A stretch of DNA of 64,000 bases from positions 36,276 through 100,275 of the forward strand of contig JASANC010002071.1 of the NCBI GenBank assembly GCA_030248135.1. Direction: 5' to 3'. Shown here one piece after another: positions 45,176-57,700 of this stretch. Each line of letters opens with the position of its first letter. Positions within the stretch are counted from its first letter, which is position 1. Origin of the DNA: Theristus sp. LFF4_11 (lineage: Eukaryota; Nematoda; Chromadorea; Monhysterida; Xyalidae). The translations under genes and the position numbers were made by a program. The notes beneath the pieces were generated by a model that was given only the letters and a program-made list of their open reading frames with translations, had not been told where the DNA came from and searched no databases.

Positions 45176-48100
45176 TCAATTGAGGAACGCCCTGAAACAC
45201 CCGGCAATGCCCTGAAGAATGTCCAGGCAGGGCAGGAATTTCGGTGTCGCCAAGTTGACGTCGTCGAGACCGTGCGGATTACAGAACGGCCTGCAAACCG
45301 ACTGTCGTCCAGAGAGTAGAGCCTTTTGCTCGCAGCAGGCGGTCGCGTCGCCAAACCTCGCCGCGCACTTTAGCACTTTTTTGATGTTGTCCGGTGTGCA
45401 CGTGCCCGTCAGAGCCGCTTGAATCATCTGCAAGGAAAAGAATTTTGAGAAATTTTTGTCGGTGTTTTTGGAATGAGCGCATTTTTTAATTTTACTGTTT
45501 TTAGGATCTCGAAAGCACCACAACAACAATACACATATACCCTCCATACCAGGCATGTGTGGAAACCTGTGTGGTACAATGGACCAGCACAAGAGCAGCG
45601 ATGATATTGAGCTAAGAAATCGCTGACGACTCCTTCAAAGGTTACGGACGGGAATTTACACATCTTGTGGACAGAACACCGCCGTTGTACCGTACAGGTT
45701 CGCTCGCACTGGTCTGTTACTACACCAACAACGAAACGACGTTCGTTCGTTCCATTCCATTCCATTTTATTTCGAAAAAAAAGAAGCAAACTCCAATAAA
45801 ACTGTATGAACAGCATGTAGTTAGGAGTCCCAAACGTTCGTTCGTTCGTGTCGCACCAACCTCGTCCCGGTCCGTATCGTACCGACAGATGTCGTCGCAG
45901 CTGGGCGGTGCCGACCGACGGCAGCACTGCTTCGCCTGTCGATTCGCTTCTTCCAACGAAACGCACGGCTGCCAGTTGCGGCGCGGACACTGCGGCGACG
46001 CCGCTGCGGTGCCGGCCGTTGTTGTCGTCGTCGTCGGTGCCGTCGTTGAACTGCGTGCTCGTGTTTCTGTTGTTGTTGTTGTTGTTGTCGCTTGCTTCGT
46101 TGTCAATGGCGTCGGGCGCTTTCGGGTCTCCGGTGCTGGCCGTTCTGTGGCTGTTCTTGGCGTTGTCGGCGCAGCCGTAACCGTCCTGGCCGTTGTTGTC
46201 GGCGGTCTGGTGACCTGTTTCGTAGTTAAAGGCGTTGGGCGTTTTCTCGTGACCGGTATTGGTCTGGTTCGAATGGGCGTCGCTGTTGTCGGTCGAGTTG
46301 TGATTATTGTTGTTGGTGGTGATTCTCTCGTAAACAAATCATTCTCTGGAAATACGTATTGGTAATAGTCCTCCTCTTCCTCTTCGTGCAATTGGTCGGA
46401 TCGATCAACGTCGTCAAGCGCAAAACGGTGGTACGGTACGGGATCGCGCATTGCAATCTGGTCAGGCGGTGGTTCGCCGTTATCGTATTTCTGAGCATTT
46501 GGAGGCTTGATAAAAAACGTGTATCTCTTTTTTGGCCTATTTTCCATGTAGTCTCGTTCAACTCCCAAATTCGAACCAGTTGCCCAAGCGTTTGTTCAAA
46601 ACTGTGACCAATAATGATCAAACTCACAAAAATACAAACTATCTCACTTTCGTACACACCTTCACTTGCCCGGGAAACAGCGCGTAACGTTGCTCCTTAA
46701 CGACGGACATTTTCTTTCGATAGCTGACCGTATCAACTAGATCAGTGCCGTGTCGATGTTGATTCAAGAGAAATGCCGCTCGATAGTTTCGTCGTTGATC
46801 GTCGTTCATTAACGTCGGATCGCACTGGTCGCGTTCACGTTCGACCTGTGCGTTAACGTTTTTTTCAAATTTGTTTGATAACGTTTTTGAGAGGTTCGAT
46901 CAAGAGTCCACACGGGTTAGCGGTTAAGGCAGAAAACAAACATTTACGTTGAATTTATCTTTATTTTTTTCATATTTTTAATCAGTGTCTTTGTGTGTTC
47001 ACAATTACCCAAATGAATCTGAGTTGTTCAAGGAACAAGTAAAAGTTCAAAAAGGTACGCGGTAAACAAAAATTATCAAAGAAATAACAGAATCATCAAT
47101 AAACTTCGCAGAAACAGAAAACTGAGCAAAACAAAACAGTGAAACGAAAATAAAACGAGACACAACCTTACAGATCTCCACCCGGTACGGTCGACTGCTC
47201 AACGTGACGTTCTCGCGCGGATAGTCCGGATCGGTGAGCGCGTCCCGGATGGCGGTCTCCTCGTTGGCGGCGAATCCAACGTCCACTTGGTCGTTGTCCA
47301 GTTCAACCAACCGTTCGCCGGCTTTGGTGGTCGACACGACCGTCCACGCGCAATTCACTGCGAATTCATTCAGCAAAAGTGAAATATATCAGCCTACACC
47401 GTAAAGTCTTGCATATAAGGTTCCTCCCACTTATAAGACCCCCACCCAAAAGTGGGCCGAGTGTCACACGGCAGGAAACCAAAAAATTCAAAATTTTGAC
47501 TTGGTCGAAATTCCACCCCGTTTAGAAAGCCCAGCCGGAATTGCTAATCTTCGCATTATAAGACCTCCTCCCACTCATAAGGTGGTCAAACAAAATTCCA
47601 CTATATTCAGAAATTTTTGATTTTCAAATTGATACAAGGAGACCTTACATGTAACATTTTACGGTATCTCATTTTGAATGTGTTTATCATGAATTAAACG
47701 CAATAAGCGCCCACCCATTTTCGTCGAGTATGACGTGCAACAGTACAAGTAGACAGCGCCATACTGCGAGAACGTGATGCCGGCGACGTACGCGCGTTTG
47801 CCGCCGCCGCCAAACATGTACCAGTCGTCCGTCTCGCGGCACGACATCGCCCAGCGGCAGTTGCGCGCGCACGCCTCGCGTTCCAACGGTCGACAGCGCG
47901 GCAGTAGCACGAAGTCATTTGAAACGCCTGAAAATTATTATTAAAAAAAAAGAAAGACCAATGGCAAAGTTTTCATATTGTCGCTCATCACTATCAGACC
48001 TTTCCACTTCCACGAACTTGAATCCTTGGTGAACATCCTTGGCTACGACTGAGCTTGAAGCAAATCCGTAAACTAAGAATGAACAATATCCGTCACCGGA

Positions 48101-48459
48101 CTTGCGGCTGTGTGTGTCCTGCCAAGCTTGCTGGCTGGGATTTGTTTTCTTGCGCAGTGTTGCCTTAAACGCGCCGAATAAAACAGAAACCGACCATATC
48201 GCACTTGTTGCGCCCAAACCAGTTTCTCGCCGCGCGGGCATTGTGTCGCGAGCGAATCGGCCGCCGTTTGCGCGAGCAACGAAACGCCCAATACTCGCAC
48301 GCCAAACCTCAGCAGCCACGAATTCACGACTTGATTGCTGTGCTGAGCGACTGTGCGTGCCTGGCCACCACTGTTCTGCTGCACCTTCTGTTCTTCATAC
48401 ATCAGTATGGTCATTGCGCAAATGAAACACAACGCGGAATGATCCATTAAGCGGCGCAT
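45176..48459 (-). CDS. Secreted DB-module protein with Thr-rich stalk
   Basis: Six phase-matched exons give 578 residues: 48195-48459, 47715-47927, 47167-47357, 46660-46845, 45861-46490, 45176-45427 (TGA). The N-terminus has a hydrophobic signal-like segment (ALCFICAMTILM); a start at 48447 is equally possible. Exons 2-4 form a region with paired cysteines that I do not recognise. Exon 5 has an acidic EEEEEDYY stretch, then a Thr/Pro-rich stalk with two copies of RKRPTPLTTKQ. The C-terminal DB module spans exons 5-6: QCCRRSAPPSCDDICRYD, then CAARFGDATACCEQK, CRPFC and LPCLDILQGIAGCFRAF. DB modules occur in nematode extracellular proteins; function is mostly unknown. Joining exon 5 directly to exon 6 keeps phase 0 and completes the module, so the intervening frame is not used. 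Confidence 0.75.
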
Positions 48460-51400
48460 TACGTGTTTCTCCTGTTGCCTTGTTTTGACATTTGACGGAC
48501 GGGACCGGTTTCACTGCTTTTTCTGTCGGACTAACACATTATGTTAATGCGGCTGCGTGTTCAATAGTTTTTTTGATGTTCTTCTGTTTTTAAGTCGGTA
48601 TTCATGTTGAATATGACAATTTTTTAATGAACCATGCGTTTCCTCACCGTGAACAACGATCCATACGTTCCCGAAGTTGTTGCACAATGTTTTACGTCAT
48701 GTTTTACATCTTCCGTGTTCAAACAAACCGTTCAGTTCAAAATAACACAACAAAAAGTTCATCATCACTTTTGTTTTGAATATAAATTGAATACTTTTGC
48801 CGAAGCTTAGTGTACGCTGCAAATAAACAGAAATAAATAATAAACTAATAAAAATATCTGCTTTAGCAACAGCATGCACGTAACAGACCGGTGGTTTGCC
48901 AAAATTAAACTTCATCACTACACGTATGTGTGTATTTACACAACAATTTCAATGTCCACTTTAAAAAATCTTAACACCATCCCTAGTCTTTCAAACAGTG
49001 TATGTGGTGTGTTATTTCAAGAGTTGTTTTGCACCAACTGAAACCGAGTTTGAAAACGTGCATTAGGTAAAACGATTAGAAACCTGCTGCAAGAAAAAGC
49101 GCTAACACAAATGGACATGTTGAATGGCCATAATTTGTGGCAACTGTCCACACGTGTTAGGGTTTTTTGGAACACACACCAGACTCTGATAAACGTATCT
49201 ATACAAAGAAAAATAGGTGCAATAGTATTGTTCCTAAGTTGACTAACTTGGTCAACAACAGTTTTGAAAAAAGCTGCATTTTTCATTTTAATTAAAATAT
49301 TTTAAAAATTCGGAAATTTAGAACAGCAAATGTGGCATTAGTTTTCAGCATAGTCAAATTATTCAACGATAAAAGCAACAAAGAACACACAAAAGACTGA
49401 ACAAAATATATCATAGAAGTTTAACGATAAAATGATAAACTAACTAATTTAATGCTCAGCATATTGAGCAATGTGGACACGTAATTTGACAAAGAAATAC
49501 GAATCAGTAAAACAAATTTCTGCATCACGCTTTTGAAATTGAAAGCATGCAAAGTGACCAGCATAAAGGCATCAAAAACGCATACAACGCAAAAATGCTT
49601 GCAAATATTGAGTATTGAAAAATAAAATGGTCATTCATACAAATGTAACAGTTATCAATAGTTACGAAATACAGCCGCTTCTTCATCGTAACATAAAAAA
49701 TCCTGGAACTGGGGGGGGGGGATATAAGCGCGCCCGTTGATCTATTTTGATAATTTTTTCAGCGTTTGTGAAAAAAAACTTCTGGAATTTGTTTGACACT
49801 AAAAACGTAGAATTTTGAGTCCGCGTCGTGGGCAAGGTCAAAAGGGAAAACCAACTCAAAAATAATAGTTGTATTTAATAGCTGACCGTGCCGTAGGCAC
49901 GGGTCAATTTGCTAGTATAACCTGAGTCATTAGCAATTGAAGAAATACAATTTTTTTGCATTGCCGCCTGCACTGCCTGCGTGCTTGTACCGCAGTTTGT
50001 ACGGATGCAAGTTGTTAGTCAACAGACGCCCGCCTAATTGACTTGTTTGGTGAACTGGTCAACGCACACACGCGTAAAAAACAAATGTTGTACATCTAGC
50101 TGGACACCCTGTCCATAACTCTAAAACTGGTCTACTTACGTTTGACCACAGCTCGATTGTTAAACCTACCGAGCAATCAAGTTTTGGAAGTTACCGAATA
50201 GATTTTGAAAATGAGTCGATGCATTTCACCATTTACCTACTTTCATTCGTCTTTATTTCATGCAAGTCTTCAAATTCATCTTCATTCAATTTAGTCGTTT
50301 TTTCATCGTCCGTTAACCGTACCGTTTTTGCTACAGTACTACTCTTCTTTCACTGTAATAAAAATTATCCGAAAAACACATCTGGATTCCTTCAAAAAAG
50401 TAAGCAGGTCGACGTCTACCTGTGTTCACACAATAACAGATCCACTTACTGCCAATAAAATATACTTTTATTCCATTATCATGGCATCTATTACCAACCG
50501 CAAAACAGAAACTGTCGAACAAAATAAAAAAATAACTGTATGGAATGTCCAATGAAATGATCAGCAGTGTCACAGTAACTCCAGGATTAGATACCCATGT
50601 CACAAACGATAATGTAGAAAATATAAATAATTCAATTCCCACATCACAACACGACAAAAAAACAACATTATTAAAATATCGGAAAACAAAAGCAAAACAA
50701 AGGCCCCAGATACATGTGCCTTCAGCGACAGATTTAGGACGAAGTTACAAAACGACTCGACTTTATAAAACTGTGCACAAAATGTCACAAAATTAATCAC
50801 ATACCCAACCTCAGACACGAATTGCTTGAATTGAAACACCTTGGACAGCAACACAGAACCACCGATAAGGCAAACATGACATGACTAGTGTATTTTTTGA
50901 TTTGATTAATGAAAGCGTTTTTCTCGTGTAAAAAACAAACACTGAAACACATTTATGTTCTTCATTGAGAAGAAAAAAAAATATTATTGATGCAAAAAGG
51001 TATTGGCTAAAAGCTTGATGAGCACAAAGTTCGACAACTACGGAGAAACTAGAGGTTTTGGAAGAGGTACTGTGTACAACCCAGTCGGTTGTGGAAACTC
51101 CGCCGTTGACACGGTCTTTCAACTTTTGCTAGTCTGCGTTCGATCGTACCCCATTGCACCCAAAAACAATAGAACCACACAAAATAAATCCATGAATATC
51201 AGCAGCAATCTGCTATTTGCATACAATAAAACAGCTGACATGTATTGTACAGATAACAACGTCACAAGCAAAGCACATTAACAACTCCCTTTCATAAAAT
51301 AAGCAACGAAATAACACCAGCAGAGCTGGGAAACAATGAAAACCAACAAAAAGAACAAGCACATGGCAACATTTTCCAAAAGAACGGCACAGAATGAAAA

Positions 51401-51740
51401 CGGAATGATAGATGGCTCGATTCATAAGTTTCAGAAAGTCAGATTTTACAGTTTGCTTACGAAAACAACGAAAGGTGATCATTGCTGTAAAACAGTAAAG
51501 CATTTCAGAGAAAAATCTTTACCCAGCAACAACAGCCATGCCCGATTAAGATCACTGTCAATGCTATATTCCATTTCCGATATTGAAACAGGTTTTTCAT
51601 TCACCACAATTTGAAGTTCGAGAGGAGTAGTGGAATTTCGAGTGATGATTCATTCAAATCGATTCAACTTTTCGCCTCTTGATTTCCCATCGAGTACCGG
51701 ACATTAAACGGTGCTGAATCGGGGGCATCCACTTTCAAAA
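48460..51740. other. Intergenic stretch, AT-rich
   Basis: Apart from the Helitron-like segment at 49701-49915, the sequence shows only short open frames without domains or splice support. Confidence 0.6.
49701..49915 (+). mobile_element. Short non-autonomous Helitron (3' end clear)
   Basis: The 3' end shows the hairpin CCGTGCC-gta-GGCACGG (49886-49902), 9 bases later CTAG (49912-49915), then T. This is the hairpin plus CTRR signature of Helitrons, which insert between A and T. A matching 5' end A|TC lies at 49701-49702, followed by a G-run, but 5' Helitron ends have little sequence signature so that boundary is tentative. No Rep/helicase gene. Confidence 0.6.
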
Positions 51741-54700
51741 CTACGACGCATAAATGGGCAGCGGGTGTGCCTCCGTGTTGAAGACGTACTCATCCAACGG
51801 CACCAGCGTCCGATCGTCGTCAAACAGCAGATACAGGTATTTCAGTGTCTCCGCGAGAAAGAACGACTCCATCGTGTCGCGATAGGTGACCGGAATTTTG
51901 CGAGCGCTCTGCACCGACGAGTAGCCGGCTCCGACCTTGGCGTACTTTTCGATCGCTTGAAAGGCGCGCCAACCCCGCTCCTGGTAAGTCGTGTTGCCAG
52001 TCAATCGGTACAGGTAGAACCAGGACTCGATCGCTTCTGGTCGCAGCAGGCAGTGCGCGTCGAGCGGCTGTGAAACAGTAAAGCGGCATTCATGAAGCAG
52101 CATTTAGTGATGCGTAAGCTGTGTTAAAACATAGCTACGCGGTTTCTAAATAGTGCTTCATGAATGCACCTTAAAGGCCCGTTCATACTGACAAACGATG
52201 ACGTACGTCGACGTACGTTTCCATGAATGGCAGTACGCAATAACACGAGACCTGACGTGACGTGGTGCCGTACACACATACACATACGTCCATATGAACG
52301 GGTCTGAAGAGACCGGCGATAGATGGAGTGATTGGCGGACGGCGCCACTCGCTTCCAAGCATCGTTTCAGTATCATTCTCAACCGATAAAACTCATATCA
52401 GTCAAACTATACGAACGCTCTCTAGGATCTAGTTCTCTGGATTGCCGTGAAACAAATGAATGCAGTGAAGTAGTGCCGCATGCGCATGCCCGTGTAAAGT
52501 TCTCCGACGTGTTGCCGAAAAGGAACCGAGTTTGATCCCACTCTCGCGACTCTCCACCAAGGGCATTGGCTAAAGAAGGGAGGGGGTACACTCAGATCAC
52601 AGCGGAATCAACCAAAATTTGGCATCTTCAGGTTTCTTGAACCGCCCGGGGCGAGGGGAGGGCCTACAAACTGCTGACTAGAGCGGTCACCTTGATGAAA
52701 ATGTCACTCTGGCCGGGCGCCGGCAGCATGTTGAAGTGCGCGATCTCCGGCGCCAGCCCGGTCGGCGTCGCCTCGTACATCGCCGCACAGGTGTGCGCTA
52801 GCGCGTGCGCCAGATCGAGATCCGCCTGCGGGAGACCGTTCGCAGCGCCGAGTGCCAGTGTACCGGCCAGAAAGCACACCAAATGATCCTGAGCGCAATC
52901 ACGGACACTGGGTGTGCTGATTTCTGACTAGACACTTCGAATACGTAGCACCATCGGAGCTATGTCTCACCATTTTTGCATAGTATTTGTCCGAGCCGCC
53001 AAGTAGCTCGCCAACGAACGCCAAATTGTTCGGCGATGAATACCGCAGCAGTTTCGTGCGCATTCCCTCGATCGCTTGCGCGTAGTCGCTTTTCAGCCTG
53101 AGTTTTAAGAATACTAGATTGATGAATACCGTAATGCATTTTTTTCGGAATGAACTCATAAAACAGATCAGTATTATTCAACCAGCAACGAACCAATCGA
53201 TGGTTTTGCCAGTCTGCAGCCACTGTTTCAGCAGATACTCATAGTAGCTGTCCGCACGAGCACCCATCGTGATTGTGGTCGACGGCTTCCAGGCGCCCGT
53301 CTTCGGATTCAGAAACATCGGACACAGTCCGTCGTGTTTCGCGCAGCCGATTCTGTGGATGTGACGCGACACGTTGAACGCGTACTCCTGCAACGAATGC
53401 CAGCAAAGATCTCAATGTAAGCGATTTAAGAAATCTGTAACAATGCAATCATCATGTAATCGTTGGACATGCTTTCATGATCGCGTTCAATTGCCTCTTT
53501 TGCTGTTTGAACCACAGTTAATATGGTTTCAGTATGCTTTTTATTATTTAACAGCATCACACCTTCCACGATATACCGCAACAAATGGTTGAAACAACAA
53601 TGAAAACGCGCAGATAACGGATATAAACGCAAATGCAGAGCAGTCAGGCATCATGGAACAAGCACATCAGTCAACACCGGAGATTTGAGTTCCACCAACA
53701 ACACTCGAACGCAAGTATCGCAGCTGACAGCAGCTGACCGCCGGCCAACATCACAACGATGCCAAGAACATGGTCAAACTGCAGCGGGCTACCGCGAGGC
53801 CGTGGGCGTCGCTTCACGTCCCAGGACGCACACTTTCGTGCTCGACTGAGCTTGTTCCCTCGTAGGTATCTGGAGCACGTAAAGTCCTCGTCTGAAGACA
53901 GCGCACCACAATCGAACTCCAAATTATAGGGAATCAGCTGACTGGTTGGTGATCACCACATGATGCATGCTTTCTGAGCAAACGAAGCTCCGCCCTCACA
54001 GCAATTTCTGCACAGACAGCATGCGATCACTAACCGATCAGCTGATTGCCTATAATTTAGAAGTCGACTGCATGTTTATAACACAGTAATTGTGCACAAT
54101 CACGAACAAGCACACGCGCGCGCTGGACAGCGCGCTGCTGCAACAGCGTACGTGTGCTATAAGTGTGTTATAAACAAACTGCAATCTCTTCGGACTAGAA
54201 TTTCAGTTTTTATTTGCATTTTTCTTGCCAGAATTGACCAGTTGCTTCAGCATGACCGACAGAATGATGCGTACTGTCAATCAAGCTGAATAATGTTGTG
54301 TGTGTGTACCTGCGTGTGATCGAATCAAACGCCGGATACAACGAATTGACGGCGGCGCCGATGCGCCGCATCAACGCGGGCGACGTCTCGTTTGACAGCA
54401 ACAGTCCAACGGGTTTGTAGCCCAACTCCGGCAGCGGCACCACTCGAATGGCGCAGTTTTCGAGCGCGTACGCCAGAGCGCTGATGTGATCCATGATTTC
54501 CACCTGCCGCCCGTCGGAGACGTGACTCAGGTAGTCCATGGTGCCGTCGGCCAACAACGGCGGGTTACGCTGCAACGCCGCGCGAAACGCCGCCTTCCAC
54601 GGAGCAGTCGACGGTCGGTGCTGTGCAGTGTCCATGACCACGCGCAGCCAGCCGACGTCGTAGCTGACGACCGTGATTTTCAGGCGCGTTCGCTCGAACG

Positions 54701-57700
54701 CGTTCAGCGCCGCGATCAAGTCGTTCAGATTATTGATCGCATACGGCTGGTCGGTCAGCAGTAGATGCGCCAATAGACCGGACCGGTACAGACCGATGAC
54801 GACGGTAAGGAAGATCACGGCCCCGGTGAACGACGGCTGAACGCCTGTAGTGCACCGGTTGTTTTTTTGACACTGTGTCAAGAGTCAAAATGCAGCATGC
54901 CTGTTCGATTGCTGGAGTTTTCGTCTGCGAACACAGTGAACTCTTATAACACGGCAGTAATTTCTTTCAACAGTCACACATAAACTATACCAACAGCGTG
55001 CGCGTGTGCTTGTTTGTAACAGTGTTTATAACAGAATTCACCGTCTTCCAGATCAGGATTTTAGCAACGATACAGTGCACGCAACGCTAGCTGGGTTTGA
55101 CATTTCATCCGGTGTCGTCCATAACTTCAGTCGGTTCAATTCAGAGCAACCAACATACCAACCAACATGACTTCGTTTCACATCAGCGACTTTCTGCAGA
55201 AGATCGCCGTACAGCGATCTCACGATGATGCAGAGCGCCAACAGCGCCCAGACCTCCCATCGAAACACGCTGGTGAATTTCACCAGTTTCTCGGTGGTGG
55301 TGAGCGTCTCGCTGGCGCGCTGCGAGCCGACGATCACTGAGAGCATCTTGAACTGCGTCAACACCGTCGGCGAATAGAAACGCTGCGCTCGATCGGCGGT
55401 GATCATCCATTGAACGGGCGCCATCAGGAATCGGCGGTTCGCGATCGCCGGATACAGAAAATCGTCCAACTGCCAGAACTGCGACGGGCTCATACGATGC
55501 AACGAGAAGGGCAGGTTCATTGCGCGGAACAGGACGTCGAACATTTCGGCGGTGTCGCCCGGGTACGGGCAGTGGAAAGTGGCGCGAAGATTCGACGCAT
55601 AGCCGCAGGCGAATGTGTCGGACGGATTGAAGGCGAACGCCACCGTCGGATTTGATTCTGTTGACCTGTTTGCCATCTTAGTTGATGTCAGCAGCTAAGT
55701 TACTTCTTGCGAGCATCTGATTGGAAGATGGGAGCGGCTTCCTGGTACCATGGACAATAAATAGGAACGTTTATTGGATGTTAATAGGCTCCAAAACGAA
55801 GTTTATATTTGTCTTTCATTTGTTATTATTGGTTTGGATCATCACATCACGGTATTTATTATATACAGACAGAATCATCCACTGACCACTATCGACAATA
55901 TTAATGACAGTCGCGTTCCAATTCCTTTACCCACTCACGAGTTGAAACTGAATTGCAGTTGAGATATTTACCGAAGGAGCTAAATATTTGAAGTCGCAAT
56001 ATTCTATTACATGCAGGGTGACTAAAAGATACATTTTTTGTTACAAACTTCAACGGATTTCGCTGAACTTTTGAACAGAGCTTCTCACAAATGGGAAATT
56101 TTGTTTTCGCGCAAAAATGAACCCCCCTCAGGATTGTTGGCTTACCGTATTTCTGTAGAAATTGCCCAAAGTCGGTTTTGGCAAAATTTCTGGTTTATTT
56201 ACCGTTTTCATGCACAAATCACAAAATTGGTCGACAAAGTAAAACCACACCCAAGAAAAACACAGAATGCTAAAGACCCTTGTTGAATTTCCAAATATTT
56301 TCTCGACATGCGCATGTCAGTGTCAGTGAAATCAGTGCCGTCTTTTTTACTCACCCTGTACCATGTCATCATGCCATACCATCCGGATGTATCAAATTTC
56401 AAATTCAATATTCAAATTTGTCTATATTCGGAAACAGTATTTCTGAATCATTGAAATCGGTTTGAACTAGAGTTGGTAAAAAACCGGTTTTTTATATTGC
56501 CAGGAAAAAAAAGGTTTCTTTTCCGTTTTAAAACCGTTTTAAAACCATAAAAAACCGAATGCTTCCCAGCTCCTAAACTTTCCAGAACTTGGCATCTTGA
56601 ACTCAAAATAGGAAATACATCAAAATTAGTGATTTTGAACAGCGTAAAAGGCTGTTTTCGGGCGTACAACCGACCCAATTTGCTATTTTTGCCACCCAAT
56701 GCTACCCAATTTTTTGTTTCAAATCAAACCAATTTCGCTTTTATTGGTTTCCAGGGCAGCACGTTCACTAAATTGAAAACAAAAACTGGGCAGTGACCAT
56801 GTAGGTGTGGGGAGCGGGGAGGGACGGTTGCAAGGAGACCGGATAGCTGACCCCGATTAGGGGGCGAGATTTGCAGAACTGCAAAATGAAACCGGTAGCG
56901 GATTGCGTTCGAAAAATACCATATTTCATCAGTTACCCTTTGCAAATCGACAACATCGTCAGTCAGTCTGCATATGCACTTAGTTTAGCAGTCACCTTGT
57001 ATTTCACTTGACCCTTGCCTCAAAAGCTTCTGCAAAATGATGCTTCACCAGTTCAGTTCGACACAGTTCACTGCACCGTTTTTCAAAAATATAATTTTAC
57101 ATTTTATCAATCAAACGAAGAATTGTGATTTTTGACAACGAAGTTTGAAAATTTTTAAGGTAAAAAACCGGTTCTTTATTTTTTCAGAAAAAAAACTGAA
57201 AAAAACCGGTTTTAAAACGGAAAAGAAACCGTTTTTTTCCTGTGCCAACCCTAGTTTGAACGTATGATGTTTGATTGAATAGTGTAACATGTGGGACTTC
57301 AGACGCTTGCGTCGCAGCACGGTTCCATGCCGCGTATTGGGTGTCTCTTATCAGGAAAAACCATGATGGTGCTATCTTTGTTATTTTTTATTGACATATA
57401 GAAGAAGAAAAATCCCGCGCCAAAAGCAACACATAAAGCGCCATTCATGGAGGTTGAAGGGCGTCACCAGAGAAAGCGATCAGCTAAAATGTAGGGTGCA
57501 TTCATGAAGCAGTATTTAGTGACCGCGTAGCTATGTTTTAACACAGCTACGCGTCACTAAATACTGCTTCATGAATGCCGCTTAAGTTTTGTGTCCTGTG
57601 CCTGTGCATGACTTCACTTCGAAAAGACACAATGGCCATACAATGGCCTTATTTCATCTCGGTCACATTTATGCCGTTGCGCTGTATTACCATTTGTGAA

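Noticed and set aside
45590..45711. Candidate exon between the two DB-module exons
   Set aside because: It has cysteines, but the DB module is complete and in phase without it, and including it breaks the phase.
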